A stretch of DNA of 64,000 bases from Egicoccus sp. AB-alg6-2. Its GTDB lineage: Bacteria > Actinomycetota > Nitriliruptoria > Nitriliruptorales > Nitriliruptoraceae. Positions within the stretch are counted from its first letter, which is position 1; each line of letters opens with the position of its first letter. The stretch covers positions 62,001 to 126,000 of the forward strand of contig NZ_JBGUAY010000002.1 in NCBI RefSeq assembly GCF_041821025.1, in the 5' to 3' direction. Below the pieces are notes generated by a model. That model was not told where the DNA came from and made no database searches. It worked only from the letters and a program-made list of their open reading frames with translations. Both the position numbers and the translations under genes were made by a program. This document shows, piece by piece, positions 24,244 to 34,134 of this stretch.

Positions 24244-24423
24244 ATGGACCCGATCACCCTGCTGCAGATCACCCACGTCGAACAGCGCGTCGCCCGGGCC
24301 ACCGCGGCCGCGCACAACGCCGCCGTACGCCAACGTCGGGCCCGGGCGCGCGCACGTCGCTGGTCGCTGGGCGACCTCATGGTGACGCGCCGGGCGGCCC
24401 CGCCGGCCTGCGCGACCTGCTGA
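24244..24423 (+). CDS. Small arginine-rich protein next to arsI
   Basis: This 59-aa protein begins with an ATG preceded by an AGGAAG site at 24233-24238. It has a helical, Arg/Ala-rich middle (RQRRARARARRW) and ends with the cysteine pair CATC. It is 37 bp downstream of arsI in the same direction. It resembles the many small basic proteins of actinobacteria, and no function is known. The terminal CxxC could bind a metal, but this is a guess. Confidence 0.5.
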   Translation: MDPITLLQITHVEQRVARATAAAHNAAVRQRRARARARRWSLGDLMVTRRAAPPACATC

Positions 24424-24463
24424 CGGCGAGTCGGCGGGCCACGGGCGCGGGCGCCCGGTGCGG

Positions 24464-25384
24464 TCAGCCGAAACGGCCGGTGATGTAGGCCTCGGTCCGC
24501 TCGTCGGCGGCCTCGGTGAACAGCGTCTCCGTGCGGTCGAACTCCACCAGTCGCCCGGTCCGCTGCCCGTCCTCGTCGTCGATGTCGACGGTGAGGAACG
24601 CGGTCCGGTCCGAGACCCGCGCCGCCTGCTGCATGTTGTGGGTCACGATCACGATCGAGTACTGACCGCGCAGTTCGCGCATCAGGTCCTCGATCTTCAG
24701 CGTCGCGATCGGGTCGAGGGCCGAGCACGGCTCGTCCATCAGGATCACGTCCGGCTCCAGCGCGATCGCCCGGGCGATGCACAGCCGCTGCTGCTGGCCG
24801 CCCGACAGCGAGGTGCCGGGGGCGTTGAGCTTGTCCTTCACCTCGTCCCACAGCGCCGCGCCACGCAGGGCCTGCTCGACCCGGTCGCCGAGTTGGCGGG
24901 TCATACCGTGCAGCCGCGGCCCGAACGCCACGTTGTCGTAGATCGACATCGCGAACGGGTTCGGTTTCTGGAACACCATGCCGATGCGGCGGCGGACCTC
25001 GGCGGCGTCGACGGCGGGGTCGTAGATGTCCTCGCCGTGGTAGGTGACCGAGCCCTCGACCGTGCAACCCTCGATGAGGTCGTTGAGACGGTTGAGCGTC
25101 CTCAGCAGCGTCGACTTGCCGCAGCCGGACGGGCCGATCAGCGCCGTGATCTCGCCGGTCGGGATCCGCAGGTCGATGTCGGCGACGGCGGCGTCGCCGC
25201 CGTAGCGCACCGTCACGCCGCGGATCTCGAACACGGCGCCGTCGATCTCGGACGGCACGGTCGGTTGGTCGCGGCCGTCCAGGTGTGGCCTGGTCGTGGA
25301 CGCGCCGCCCGCGGATTCGGTCACCGACAGGGTCGCGTCCGGGGTGCGCACGCCCAGGTCGGTGGGGAGGGGGTTGTCGGTCAT
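24464..25384 (-). CDS. pstB: Phosphate ABC transporter ATPase PstB (first copy)
   Basis: This 306-aa ATPase energises high-affinity phosphate import. It has Walker [10 protein letters not shown] at residues 84-92, the Q-loop MVFQKPNPF, the signature LSGGQQQR and Walker B VILMDEP. The first 50 residues are a variable extension. It is the last gene of a leftward pstS-pstC-pstA-pstB unit. A second pstB lies at 29.8 kb. The ATG at 25384 starts the open, family-compatible frame 17 bp after pstA. Confidence 0.95.
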   Translation of the reverse strand: MTDNPLPTDLGVRTPDATLSVTESAGGASTTRPHLDGRDQPTVPSEIDGAVFEIRGVTVRYGGDAAVADIDLRIPTGEITALIGPSGCGKSTLLRTLNRLNDLIEGCTVEGSVTYHGEDIYDPAVDAAEVRRRIGMVFQKPNPFAMSIYDNVAFGPRLHGMTRQLGDRVEQALRGAALWDEVKDKLNAPGTSLSGGQQQRLCIARAIALEPDVILMDEPCSALDPIATLKIEDLMRELRGQYSIVIVTHNMQQAARVSDRTAFLTVDIDDEDGQRTGRLVEFDRTETLFTEAADERTEAYITGRFG

Positions 25385-25401
25385 GTTCGAAGACCTCGCG
25401 G

Positions 25402-26301
25402 TCAGCGGCGGGTGCCCCAGCGCGCCGTGACGAACCGGGCAGCCAGGGTGAGGATCAGCACGACCAGCATCAGGAACAGCGCGCCGGCCCAGGCACGCTG
25501 CTGGCCGGCGGGAAAGGGCTGGCGGGCACCGCGATAGATCAGCAGCGTGAGGGAGGCGATGGGCGTCCCCTGCAACTGGCTGACGACCTGCAACGAGCCC
25601 AACGCGGTCAGCAGCAGCACGGCCGTCTCGCCGGCGGCCCGGGCGACCGCAAGCATCGCGCCGGTCACCAGTCCCGGCGCCGCACTCGGCACGACCACGC
25701 GCAGGATCGTCTGCCACTTGCGTGCGCCGAGGCCGATCGAGGCCGCCCGCTGGTCCTCGGGGACCAGCTTGAGCATCTCTTCGCTGGAGCGGACGATGAT
25801 CGGCAGCATGAGCACGGCGAGTCCGGCGGCCCCGACGATCGCTCCGAACCCGAAGGCGCCGCGGACGAGCAGGGCGTAGATGAACAGGCCGACGAAGACG
25901 CTCGGGACCCCGGTCATCACGTCGGTGAAGAACCGGATGACGCGCGGCAGCCAGCCCCGCCCGTACTCGGTGAGGTAGATCGCCGCGAGAATGCCCACCG
26001 GCACCGAGACCAGGGTGGCGAACCCGACCATGTAGGCCGAGCCGATGATGCCGTGGACGTAGCCGCCGCCCTCGCGGCGCGCGCCCGGCTGAATCTGGGT
26101 CAGGAACTCCCCGTCGAGCGCCGGGAGTCCGCGCCGGGTGACCTCCGCGAGGATCAGCACCAGCGGAACCACGGCCACGACCATGCCGAGCGAGAGCAGC
26201 AGACGGGCCAACGAGGACCGGCCGCGGCGTCGGCGCGTGTGGGCGTCGACCTCGCGCAGGCTGACACGCGGCCGGTCGGGCCGGATGAGGGTGTCGCTCA
26301 C
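25402..26301 (-). CDS. pstA: Phosphate ABC transporter permease PstA
   Basis: This 299-aa inner-membrane protein has about six transmembrane segments and the permease motif [15 protein letters not shown] near residue 225. It forms the membrane channel with PstC. The GTG start overlaps the pstC stop (GTGA). The arginine-rich N-terminus is cytoplasmic. Confidence 0.94.
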   Translation of the reverse strand: MSDTLIRPDRPRVSLREVDAHTRRRRGRSSLARLLLSLGMVVAVVPLVLILAEVTRRGLPALDGEFLTQIQPGARREGGGYVHGIIGSAYMVGFATLVSVPVGILAAIYLTEYGRGWLPRVIRFFTDVMTGVPSVFVGLFIYALLVRGAFGFGAIVGAAGLAVLMLPIIVRSSEEMLKLVPEDQRAASIGLGARKWQTILRVVVPSAAPGLVTGAMLAVARAAGETAVLLLTALGSLQVVSQLQGTPIASLTLLIYRGARQPFPAGQQRAWAGALFLMLVVLILTLAARFVTARWGTRR

Positions 26302-27302
26302 AGCGCGGCGTCTCCTGCGACGCGCCCGATCCGCCACACGAGCAGCCGGGCGAGGACGTTGACGATGACGGTGATCAGGAACAGCCCGACCCCGACGGCG
26401 ATCAGGGCGTCCACGGTCTCGGGCGCGGCGTCCTGGAAGGTGCTGGCGATGTGGCCCGCCATCGACTGACCGGCGAAGAACAGGCTCGCGCCCCAGCGCT
26501 GCTGGCCGCCGATGAGCATCGCAACGGCGATCGTCTCGCCGAGGGCACGGCCGAGGCCGAGCATGGTGGCGCCGACGATGCCCGGGAACGAGCGCTTGAC
26601 GATGACGCGGCGCATCACCTCCCAGTCGGTCGCGCCCATCCCGTAGGCAGCCTGGATCTGGTCTTCGGGGGTCTGCGCCATGACCTCGCGGGCGATCGCC
26701 GTGATGATCGGCAGGATCATGATGGCGAGCACGTTGCCCGCGATGAAGTAGTTGACGTTGCGGGCCGGGCCCTCGAACAGCCACCCGATGAGCGGGACGT
26801 TTCCCAAGGTGGCGATCAGCACCCGCGAGATCGGTTGGAGCACGACGGGGGAGAAGAACAGCAGGCCCCACAGCCCGTAGACCACCGAGGGAATCGCGGC
26901 GAGCAGCTCGACGGTGGCGGACAGCGCCTGACGGAACCGCCTCGGCGCGATCCGGTTGATGTAGAGCGAGATGGCCAGTGCCAGCGGGAGCGCGATCGCG
27001 ATCGCGATCGCGGAGCTGATCAGCGTGCCGTAGATGAACGCGAAGGCGCCGTACGCGCCGGTGAACTCGTCCCGGCTCGACCCCGCGTCCCACTCGCTGC
27101 TGGTGAAGAAGCTGACGATGCCCTGGTAGTCGAACACCGGCCAGGCGTCGCGCGCGGTCGAGCCGATCATCAGGCCGAGCACGGCCAGGACCGACACGCC
27201 CGCCGCAAGGGCGATCGCGCGGAACAGCGGATCGGCCCAGCGGCCGGAGCCGGTGGGCCGCAGGTCGGGGCGTCGGTCGGGGGACGTCGAGGTGATGCTC
27301 AC
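26298..27302 (-). CDS. pstC: Phosphate ABC transporter permease PstC
   Basis: This 334-aa membrane protein has about six transmembrane segments and the permease motif [17 protein letters not shown]. It pairs with PstA. The GTG start is 72 bp downstream of pstS, and its end overlaps pstA by four bases. Confidence 0.94.
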   Translation of the reverse strand: MSITSTSPDRRPDLRPTGSGRWADPLFRAIALAAGVSVLAVLGLMIGSTARDAWPVFDYQGIVSFFTSSEWDAGSSRDEFTGAYGAFAFIYGTLISSAIAIAIALPLALAISLYINRIAPRRFRQALSATVELLAAIPSVVYGLWGLLFFSPVVLQPISRVLIATLGNVPLIGWLFEGPARNVNYFIAGNVLAIMILPIITAIAREVMAQTPEDQIQAAYGMGATDWEVMRRVIVKRSFPGIVGATMLGLGRALGETIAVAMLIGGQQRWGASLFFAGQSMAGHIASTFQDAAPETVDALIAVGVGLFLITVIVNVLARLLVWRIGRVAGDAAL

Positions 27303-27374
27303 CCAGGGCCTCCTGCGTGGTGCGACGAGTGGCTGGTGGGCGCCGCAGGACGGCGACGCCCACCAGCCGGGAGA

Positions 27375-28514
27375 TCAGTTCTGCGCGTTGATCCGCTCGA
27401 TGGCGGCGAGCACGTCGGGCTTGACGTCATCGGCCAGCGGCGCGTAGCCGAGTTCCAGGGCGAGGTCGTCGCCGTTCTCGACCGCCCACGTCCAGAAGTC
27501 GATCAGCAGGTCCGCCGTCTCCTGGTCGTACCCGCACTCCCAGGCGAAGATCCAGTTGGTCCCCGCGATCGGATAGCCGTCGCCGCCGACCCCGAGGATG
27601 TCGAACCGGAAGTCGTCGGGGATGTCGATCGCCGACAGCGCGGCGGAGGTGGCCTCGAGGGTCGGCTGGACCGCGTTGCCGTCGCGGTTGACCACCGAGG
27701 CGGTCTGCAGCCCGAGTTCGAGCGCATAGGCCTGGTTGATGTAGCCGATGCCGCCGTCGTTCTGCGTGATGCCGGCGGACACGCCCTCGTTGCCCTCACC
27801 ACCGATGGTCCCCGACGGCCACTGCACCTCGGTGCCCTCACCGAGCGTCCAGGTGTCGGTGTCGGCGTCGAGGTACTTGGTGAACACCGAGGTGGTCCCC
27901 GAGCCGTCCGAGCGGTGGACGGGGATGAACTCCTTGTCGGGAAGGTCGACGCCGGGGTTGAGCTCCGCGATCGCGGGGTCGTTCCACATCGTGATGCGTC
28001 GCTCGAAGATGTCGGCGATCAGGTCGCCGGTGAGCACCAGCTCCTCGATCTCTGGCTCGTCGTAGGCGATGGTCACCGCGCCGAAGACGACCGGGATCTC
28101 GATGGGGTCGCAGCCACGCTCGGTCGCGGCCAGCTGCAGGTCGTCCTCCGCCAGCACGCGTTCGGACGAACCGAAGTCGACGGTCTGGCTGAGGAACTGC
28201 TCGATCCCGCCGCCCGAACCGATCGACTGGTAGTTGATGAGGGCGTTGGGGTTGACGTCGTCCGCGTACGCGAAGATCCACTCTTCGAAGACCGGCGTCG
28301 GGAAGGTGGCGCCGGCCCCGTCGAGCGCGCCGGCCGGCCCGCCGGCGGTGGCCGGGTCGTCGCCGTCCTCGGCGGCCGGTTCGTCAGCGGTTGCGGGAGC
28401 GTCCTCGTCGACCGCCTGCGCGGTCGGGTCGCCGATGTCGGGGTCTGCACCGCAGGCGGAGACCAGGAGGGAGGCAGCCGCGAGGACGGCGGCTCGCCGG
28501 GTGAACGTACGCAT
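27375..28514 (-). CDS. pstS: Phosphate-binding lipoprotein PstS
   Basis: The 379-aa precursor has a signal peptide with a lipobox ending in Cys21 (SLLVSAC), so it is tethered to the outer face of the membrane. After an acidic linker it has the phosphate-binding features YQSIGSGGGIEQF and FGSSERVL, and the HRSDGSGTTSVF segment. It heads the pstSCAB unit. Pho-box-like repeats lie 73-131 bp upstream of its start. Confidence 0.95.
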   Translation of the reverse strand: MRTFTRRAAVLAAASLLVSACGADPDIGDPTAQAVDEDAPATADEPAAEDGDDPATAGGPAGALDGAGATFPTPVFEEWIFAYADDVNPNALINYQSIGSGGGIEQFLSQTVDFGSSERVLAEDDLQLAATERGCDPIEIPVVFGAVTIAYDEPEIEELVLTGDLIADIFERRITMWNDPAIAELNPGVDLPDKEFIPVHRSDGSGTTSVFTKYLDADTDTWTLGEGTEVQWPSGTIGGEGNEGVSAGITQNDGGIGYINQAYALELGLQTASVVNRDGNAVQPTLEATSAALSAIDIPDDFRFDILGVGGDGYPIAGTNWIFAWECGYDQETADLLIDFWTWAVENGDDLALELGYAPLADDVKPDVLAAIERINAQN

Positions 28515-28586
28515 CGAGTGTCACTCCAGGAGCGTGGCAGCGGAAGGGCGGAACGACGGTGACGCTACGAAGCCCGTCTTCCGGTG

Positions 28587-28645
28587 CCGTGACCTGCGGT
28601 GGAACGGAAGGTGAACGATCCCGAGTCTGGGTCACCCAGGTGAAC
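28587..28645 (-). promoter_or_regulatory. Pho-box-like repeats upstream of pstS
   Basis: Read on the minus strand, the region holds GTTCACCTTCC directly followed by GTTCCACCGCA and GGTCACGGCAC, three 11-base units. They correspond to the actinobacterial PhoP/RegX3 direct-repeat pattern. Another GTTCACC lies 29 bases further upstream (28639-28645). The location just ahead of pstS and the phosphate genes nearby support the reading. Confidence 0.65.
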
Positions 28646-28698
28646 CCGCGGTTGCGGACAGGCGACGTCGAGCTGACCATCGCGGCCCGAGGCGCGCG

Positions 28699-29730
28699 TC
28701 AGTGCCTGCGCAGCGCGGAGACGCGTCCCGGCCGACCGCGGGTGGGCGCAGCCGCGCACCCCAGGCGGCGGTGGAGGAAGTCCGCGATCGCGTCGTGGAT
28801 CTCGTCGGGGAACTCGAGCAGCGCGCCGTGGGTGGCGTCGTGGACCACGCGCAGCTCGGCATCGGGGATGGCCGCCAGCATCTCCTCGCCGACCTCCTTC
28901 GGGGACCAGGGGTCGGCCGAACCCACCAGCACGTGCGTCGGGACGTCCACCTCGTGCAGCCACGGCCCGGCGTCGAAGTCGTGCATGCCCCTGGCGACCT
29001 CGACCGCGACGGCGGGGTCGCACGCGGCGAGGTGGCGGAAGTAGTCGTCCATCTCCTCGACCGGGGTGTAGGGGCCCAGCGCCCGGATCGCACGCGCGAC
29101 CGGCATCGCCACGGGCAGACGGGGAGCGAGCGCGGCCAGGCGGCGGATCGGCCCCGGCACCAGCGGTACCGCGTGGTAGAGCAGCGGGAACAGGCGACTG
29201 CCGAGATCGGTGCCGTAGAAGGTCCGCATCGGCGACGAGAAGGGGCCGGTGACCAGCACCAGGCCGGCGACGAGGTCGGGGCGCTGTCGCCACAGTGCGA
29301 GCGCGACCTCGCAGCCCATCGAGTGGCCCAACGCCACCGTGCCCGTCAGGCCCTCGGCGTCGAGGACGGCGGCGACGTCGCCCGCGAGCCGCTCGATGGT
29401 GTAGTCCTCGGCCCGGGCGGGTCGCAGCCGGCTGCCGCGGTCCGGAGGGCAACCCGACGCACCGACGCCGCGGTAGTTGAGGACGACCACCGGGTGGCGT
29501 TCGGCGAGCGCGCCGGCGACACGCGCCCAGTGGTTGTCCGGACACAGGTACCCGGCGCAGAGCACCAGGGGGATCGTGTCGTCGTCGCCCCCGAGCACGG
29601 TGTAACGGATCGTCACCCCGTCGGCACTGACGGCCTCGCGGTCCTTGGTCCACACGTGACCGCCCCGGTCGCGATCGGGCCGTGCACGCGAAAGGCCCAG
29701 CGCCGCACCCAGCGTTCGCCCGGCGTTCAT
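28699..29730 (-). CDS. Alpha/beta-hydrolase family protein
   Basis: This 343-aa protein has the alpha/beta-hydrolase nucleophile elbow [10 protein letters not shown] (serine nucleophile near residue 144), the oxyanion segment [13 protein letters not shown] and a late catalytic-type HGALLEF. The substrate is unknown. It is located inside the phosphate block between pstS and the second pstB, with a Pho-like repeat just upstream of its start. The ATG at 29730 was preferred over an earlier GTG because an AGGGTGA site lies about ten bases before it. Confidence 0.8.
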   Translation of the reverse strand: MNAGRTLGAALGLSRARPDRDRGGHVWTKDREAVSADGVTIRYTVLGGDDDTIPLVLCAGYLCPDNHWARVAGALAERHPVVVLNYRGVGASGCPPDRGSRLRPARAEDYTIERLAGDVAAVLDAEGLTGTVALGHSMGCEVALALWRQRPDLVAGLVLVTGPFSSPMRTFYGTDLGSRLFPLLYHAVPLVPGPIRRLAALAPRLPVAMPVARAIRALGPYTPVEEMDDYFRHLAACDPAVAVEVARGMHDFDAGPWLHEVDVPTHVLVGSADPWSPKEVGEEMLAAIPDAELRVVHDATHGALLEFPDEIHDAIADFLHRRLGCAAAPTRGRPGRVSALRRH

Positions 29731-29735
29731 CGGAC

Positions 29736-29768
29736 GTTCACCCTGACCTCGCACACTTCGTCACGACC
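29736..29768 (+). promoter_or_regulatory. Possible Pho box between the hydrolase and the second pstB
   Basis: GTTCACCCTGA at 29736-29746 is followed in 11-base register by weaker units CCTCGCACACT and TCGTCACGACC. It lies between divergent genes, 57 bp before the pstB2 start. Only the first unit is a good match, so confidence is moderate. Confidence 0.4.
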
Positions 29769-29802
29769 GCCGACCGTAGCCCCCACCGGTGCAGGAGAAC
29801 GC

Positions 29803-30666
29803 ATGCGAGCCCCGACCGCCGCCGTCGCGCCCCGTCCCGCGCCGGTCGCCGAGCCGCGCGGCGCCGTCGCCACGGACGGCCCGTCTGCGCCGCCCGTGCT
29901 CCGCCTCGAGCAGGTCGGCGTCAGCTACGGCGCGGTAGCAGCCGTCTCTGGCGTGTCCTTCGACGTGCGCACCCGCGAGATCACCGCGCTGATCGGACCG
30001 TCCGGATGCGGCAAGTCGACGCTGCTGCGGGCGATGAACCGCATGAACGACCTCGTCGACGGCGCCCGGGTCGAGGGTCGCGTGACCTACCACGACCGGG
30101 ACCTGTACGCCCCCGACGTCGACCCGGTGGAGGTCCGTCGCCGCATCGGCATGGTGTTCCAGAAGCCGAACCCGTTCCCGAAGTCGATCTACGACAACGT
30201 GGCGTTCGGTCCCCGCCTGCTCGGGCGCGTCGACGACCTCGACGACGTCGTCGAGCACGCCCTGCGTGCCGCCGCGCTCTGGGACGAGGTCAAGCACGGT
30301 CTCGACGCCTCGGGTCTCGCCCTCTCGGGTGGCCAGCAACAGCGGCTGTGCATCGCCCGGGCCATCGCCACTTCGCCGGACGTCCTGCTGATGGACGAAC
30401 CCTGCTCCGCCCTCGATCCGATCGCCACCCTGAAGATCGAGGACCTGATGCGCGAGTTGCGCGAGCGGTACACGATCGTGGTGGTGACCCACAACATGCA
30501 GCAGGCGGCGCGGGTGTCGGACTGGACGGCCTTTCTCTCGGTCGACGTCGACGGGACCTCGAGGAGCCGGGGCGGCACGCTGGTGGAGTTCGACCGGACC
30601 GAACGGCTCTTCACCCAGGCCGCGGACGAGCGCACGGAGGCCTACATCACCGGACGGTTCGGTTGA
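29803..30666 (+). CDS. pstB: Phosphate ABC transporter ATPase PstB (second copy)
   Basis: This 287-aa paralogue of the PstB at 24.5 kb has Walker [10 protein letters not shown] at residues 65-73, the Q-loop [12 protein letters not shown], the signature LSGGQQQR and Walker B VLLMDEP. The two proteins share long identical stretches, including the C-terminal end [13 protein letters not shown]. The ATG has an AGGAG site five bases upstream. It is translated with phoU through a TTGA overlap, without its own permeases, so it may swap into the single PstCA channel. Confidence 0.93.
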   Translation: MRAPTAAVAPRPAPVAEPRGAVATDGPSAPPVLRLEQVGVSYGAVAAVSGVSFDVRTREITALIGPSGCGKSTLLRAMNRMNDLVDGARVEGRVTYHDRDLYAPDVDPVEVRRRIGMVFQKPNPFPKSIYDNVAFGPRLLGRVDDLDDVVEHALRAAALWDEVKHGLDASGLALSGGQQQRLCIARAIATSPDVLLMDEPCSALDPIATLKIEDLMRELRERYTIVVVTHNMQQAARVSDWTAFLSVDVDGTSRSRGGTLVEFDRTERLFTQAADERTEAYITGRFG

Positions 30667-31319
30667 CGGCCCTGCTCCGCGGGGCCTTCCAGGCCCGGCT
30701 CGACGACGTCGACGACGAGCTCGTCGGGGCCGCGCTGGTGGTCGCGGAGGCGCTGCCACGCACGGCGAGGGCGCTGCTGCAGGGGGAGGCCGCCGTCGCC
30801 GACGTCGTCCGCTCCATGGCCCGCGACGTCAACGAACGCTGCCGCTGGGTCGAGGAACAGGGGTTCGTGCTGCTCGCGCGCGAGGCACCGGTCGCGGGGG
30901 ACCTGCGGCGGCTGGTCGGCATCCTGCGGCTGGTCACCTCCGTCGAACGCTCGGCCGCCCTGCTGCGGCACATCGGTGAGGCGGTCGAACGCGTCGACAC
31001 CACGGCGTTGCCCGACGAGATCCGCGCCATCATCGAGGCGCTGGGGACCTCCGCCGGCGAGGTGTTCCGTCAGGGGGTCGATGCCTGGCGACGCCGGGAC
31101 GCGCTCGCCGTCCACGAGGTCGATCGGGAGGACGAGATGGTCGACCGGCTCCAGCAGCGGTTGCTCGGCCGGGCCCGTGAGGTCGTCGACGCGCCGGCGG
31201 AGTTGTTGCTGCTCGGACTGCTGGCCCGGTACTACGAACGCATCGCCGACCACGGGGTCTCGTTCGCGCAGCACGCGGCGTTCGCGGTGACGGGAGCGCG
31301 GATCGACGTGGGCCGGTGA
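30663..31319 (+). CDS. phoU: PhoU-family phosphate regulator (first copy)
   Basis: This 218-aa all-helical protein has two PhoU repeats ([24 protein letters not shown] is shortened here to [16 protein letters not shown]; later [18 protein letters not shown]). PhoU proteins bind metal clusters and link the Pst transporter to its two-component system. The TTG start overlaps the pstB2 stop. It is convergent with another phoU gene 20 bp away. Confidence 0.88.
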   Translation: MTALLRGAFQARLDDVDDELVGAALVVAEALPRTARALLQGEAAVADVVRSMARDVNERCRWVEEQGFVLLAREAPVAGDLRRLVGILRLVTSVERSAALLRHIGEAVERVDTTALPDEIRAIIEALGTSAGEVFRQGVDAWRRRDALAVHEVDREDEMVDRLQQRLLGRAREVVDAPAELLLLGLLARYYERIADHGVSFAQHAAFAVTGARIDVGR

Positions 31320-31339
31320 GGCCCGTCGACGCTGCCCGC

Positions 31340-32005
31340 TCAGCGCTCGGACGCGGACAGTTCCACGGTCCGGCCGGTCGCGACGAAGACCGTCTGTTCG
31401 GCGATGTCGACGCCATGGTCGGCGAACCGTTCGAGCAGCCGGGCCAGCTGGATCATGTGGGTCGCCCATTCGAGGCGGTGCTCGTCCTGGGACGCCAGGC
31501 GCACCAGCCGGTGGAAGATGCCGAGGTTGAGCCGGTCGACGTCGTCGTCGAGGCGCGCACACGCCCTGGCGTGCTCGACGTCACGGTGCACGAACGCCTG
31601 CATGGCCGCGTGGGCCACCTCGCGGGCACGAGTGCCCATCTCGAGCAGCTGCCCGGTCAGTGCCTCGTCGGCCGGCAGGTCGCGGACCCGCTCCACGGTG
31701 CGGGCCACGCCGGACGCGTAGTCGCCCATCCGCTCGAGGTGGAGGCTGACGTGGATCAGCGCCGTCAACAACCGCAGGTCACCGGCGACGGGGCCGTGCA
31801 GCGCGACGACGGCCAATACGCCCTGCTGCACCTGCTCGTAGGCACGGTCGAGTTCGTCGTCGGCGACCACGACCCGTCGGGCGGCTTCGAGGTCGGAGAC
31901 CTCCAGCGCCTGCAATGCTTCACCCAGCATCGCGTCGGCACGCTCGCTCATGGCCACGACGCGCGTCAACAGCTGGTCGAGCTGGGCCTGCAGGTCGTGC
32001 CGCAT
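31340..32005 (-). CDS. phoU: PhoU-family phosphate regulator (second copy)
   Basis: This 221-aa helical protein shows both PhoU repeats, with GPVAGDLRLLTALIHVS and LERFADHGVDIAEQTVF. It is divergent from the response regulator at 32061, with 55 bp between the starts. That matches mycobacterial phoY genes near senX3-regX3 in role, though not in exact order. Two PhoU proteins beside two PstB proteins suggest separate signalling states. Confidence 0.9.
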   Translation of the reverse strand: MRHDLQAQLDQLLTRVVAMSERADAMLGEALQALEVSDLEAARRVVVADDELDRAYEQVQQGVLAVVALHGPVAGDLRLLTALIHVSLHLERMGDYASGVARTVERVRDLPADEALTGQLLEMGTRAREVAHAAMQAFVHRDVEHARACARLDDDVDRLNLGIFHRLVRLASQDEHRLEWATHMIQLARLLERFADHGVDIAEQTVFVATGRTVELSASER

Positions 32006-32060
32006 GACGGACCCCCTTCGCCCTCCGTAGCGTAAGACCCAGGACAAGGAACCACCACCG

Positions 32061-32747
32061 ATGCCGAAGCTGTTGCTGGTCGAGGACGAGCAGGCGATCG
32101 CCGCGGGGCTGGCGATCACGCTCGAGGCCGAGGGATTCCAGGTCGTCTGGGTCAAGGACGGGCTCGAAGCCATTCCGGCCTGGGAGCGCATCCGCCCCGA
32201 TCTCGTCGTGCTCGACCTGATGCTGCCGGGCATGTCCGGTACCGAGATCTGCCGGGCGATCCGGGCCCGTTCCGACGTCCCGATCATCATGCTCACGGCC
32301 CGTGAGGCCGAGGTCGACCGGGTCGTGGGGCTCGAACTCGGCGCCGACGACTACGTGACCAAGCCGTTCTCGACCCGCGAACTGATCGCCCGCATCAAGG
32401 CCGTGCTGCGTCGCGCCCCGTTGCACGACCTCGGCGGGGACGATGCTCCCGTCGAGGCGTCCGGCGTCCGCGTCGACCGCGCCCGCCACGAGGTCCGCGT
32501 CGACGGGGTGGCGGTCGAGCTGCCGCCGAAGGAGTTCGAACTGCTGGCCTACCTCGTCGAACACGCCGGGCGGGTGCTCACGAGAGGACAGCTCATCGAC
32601 GAGGTGTGGGGCAGCGACTACGTGGGGGACACCAAGACGCTCGACGTCCACATCCGTCGCCTGCGCATGCGCGTCGAACGGGAACCGGACGCGCCGACCC
32701 GGATCCAGACCGTGCGGGGCGTGGGCTACCGGTTCGCCGACTCGTGA
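32061..32747 (+). CDS. OmpR-family response regulator (RegX3/PhoP-like)
   Basis: This 228-aa regulator has a receiver domain with the acidic pair Glu8-Asp9 and phosphoacceptor Asp52 (VVLDLMLPGMSG), the conserved lysine in DYVTKPFS, and a C-terminal winged helix ending TIQTVRGVGYRF-like (RIQTVRGVGYRF). Its context of pst and phoU genes suggests it reads phosphate limitation and binds the Pho boxes in this window. Its stop overlaps the kinase start (GTGA). Confidence 0.92.
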   Translation: MPKLLLVEDEQAIAAGLAITLEAEGFQVVWVKDGLEAIPAWERIRPDLVVLDLMLPGMSGTEICRAIRARSDVPIIMLTAREAEVDRVVGLELGADDYVTKPFSTRELIARIKAVLRRAPLHDLGGDDAPVEASGVRVDRARHEVRVDGVAVELPPKEFELLAYLVEHAGRVLTRGQLIDEVWGSDYVGDTKTLDVHIRRLRMRVEREPDAPTRIQTVRGVGYRFADS

Positions 32748-34048
32748 ATCCGCGCCCGCTGTTGCTCGCGCTGGCGTATGGCGTGCTGGCGTACGCCGCG
32801 ACCCGGATGCTGTCGGCCGGCGCCGCGATGGCGGTGGTGGTGGCGGGGGCGATCGGGGTGTGGATCGTCGCCGACACGTTCGAGTCGCGCCGTCTCAGCC
32901 GACTGACGGGCCGGGTCGGCGCCTGGCTGGTCGAGGAGGACCACCGTCCGGTGCAGCTGCGCGGAGGCCCCGAGTGGCGCGAGCTCGGGATCGCGCTGAA
33001 CACGCTCGGAGCCGAATACCAGCGCCGCGGGGAACGCATCGCCCGCGAACGCCCGTGGCGTCGGGAGCTCGTCGACTCGCTGGTGCAGCCGGCGCTGCTG
33101 TTCTCCGGTGACGGCCGGATGCTCGCCGCCAACGCTCCCGCCCGCGACCTGCTCGGCATCCCGGTCGACGCGGAGCGCATGACCGTCGTGCAGGCCGTCG
33201 GCAGCACCGCCCTCGCCGAGTCGGTCCACGAGGCCAGGATCTCGCGCCAGCCGGTCACCATCGACGCCGAGCATCGTGGCCACGAACTGCGTGCAACCGT
33301 CTCGCTCGTCGGCGACGAGACCCTGATGATCATCGTCGACCGCACCCGCGAGCGCCGGACCGAGGAACTGCGTCGCAACTTCGTGGTCAACGCCTCGCAC
33401 GAACTCAAGACCCCGGTGACGGGGATCCAGACCCTGGCCGAGGCGATGCGGGTCACGCTCGACCGCGATCCCGGGCGGCTGCCGTCGCTGATCAACCAGC
33501 TCGGTGACGAGGCCGAACGGCTCGCCCGGCTGGTCAACGACCTGCTCGACCTGCGGCGGCTGGAGGAGCGTGGCCCGCTGGAGCGCGTCCCGGTCGACCT
33601 CGCCGAACTGGTGCGGCAGGTGGTCGTCGGTCTGCTCGCCCGGGCCGAGGAGCGCGAGGTCGAGCTGGTGGTCGACGCTCCCGACCGCGCCCGCGTCGCA
33701 GGGGTGCCCGGCGACCTCGAGGTGATCGTCAAGAACCTCGTCGGCAACGCCGTGCAGTACAACCGACCCGGCGGCACCGTCGTCGTCCGTCTCGCGCCCG
33801 AGGACGGCGGCTACCTGCTGACCGTGCGTGACACGGGCATCGGCATCCCGCAGCAGGACCTGTCGCGGGTCTTCGAGCGGTTCTACCGCGTCGACACCGC
33901 CCGCTCGCGCGAGACGGGCGGGACCGGCCTCGGCCTGTCCATCGTGCGTCACGCCGTCGAGCGGCACGGCGGCAGCGTGCGCGTCGACAGCCTGCTCGGC
34001 GAGGGCACGACGTTCACGGTCCGGTTGCCGGTGGCGCCTCCGCCCTGA
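32744..34048 (+). CDS. Phosphate-type sensor histidine kinase (SenX3/PhoR-like)
   Basis: This 434-aa kinase has two N-terminal transmembrane segments (about residues 5-45) with almost no external loop, a PAS-like domain (about 108-200), the HisKA box NASHELKTPVTG with His219, and an ATPase domain with DTGIGIPQQDL and GTGLGLSIV. The short external loop implies it does not bind phosphate itself and instead takes its signal from Pst-PhoU. The GTG start overlaps the stop of its regulator. Confidence 0.93.
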   Translation: MNPRPLLLALAYGVLAYAATRMLSAGAAMAVVVAGAIGVWIVADTFESRRLSRLTGRVGAWLVEEDHRPVQLRGGPEWRELGIALNTLGAEYQRRGERIARERPWRRELVDSLVQPALLFSGDGRMLAANAPARDLLGIPVDAERMTVVQAVGSTALAESVHEARISRQPVTIDAEHRGHELRATVSLVGDETLMIIVDRTRERRTEELRRNFVVNASHELKTPVTGIQTLAEAMRVTLDRDPGRLPSLINQLGDEAERLARLVNDLLDLRRLEERGPLERVPVDLAELVRQVVVGLLARAEEREVELVVDAPDRARVAGVPGDLEVIVKNLVGNAVQYNRPGGTVVVRLAPEDGGYLLTVRDTGIGIPQQDLSRVFERFYRVDTARSRETGGTGLGLSIVRHAVERHGGSVRVDSLLGEGTTFTVRLPVAPPP

Positions 34049-34134
34049 GCCCACGCCCCTTCGCTCAGCGCACGACCAATTCGCGTTTCAGGAGGCAGAC
34101 GATTGGCTGCGCCCGGAAAGAGGGTAGGCAGCCG

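Noticed and set aside
32006-32060. Pho box between phoU and the response regulator
   Set aside because: The 55-bp gap has no GTTCACC-like unit, so autoregulation through such a box is not supported.
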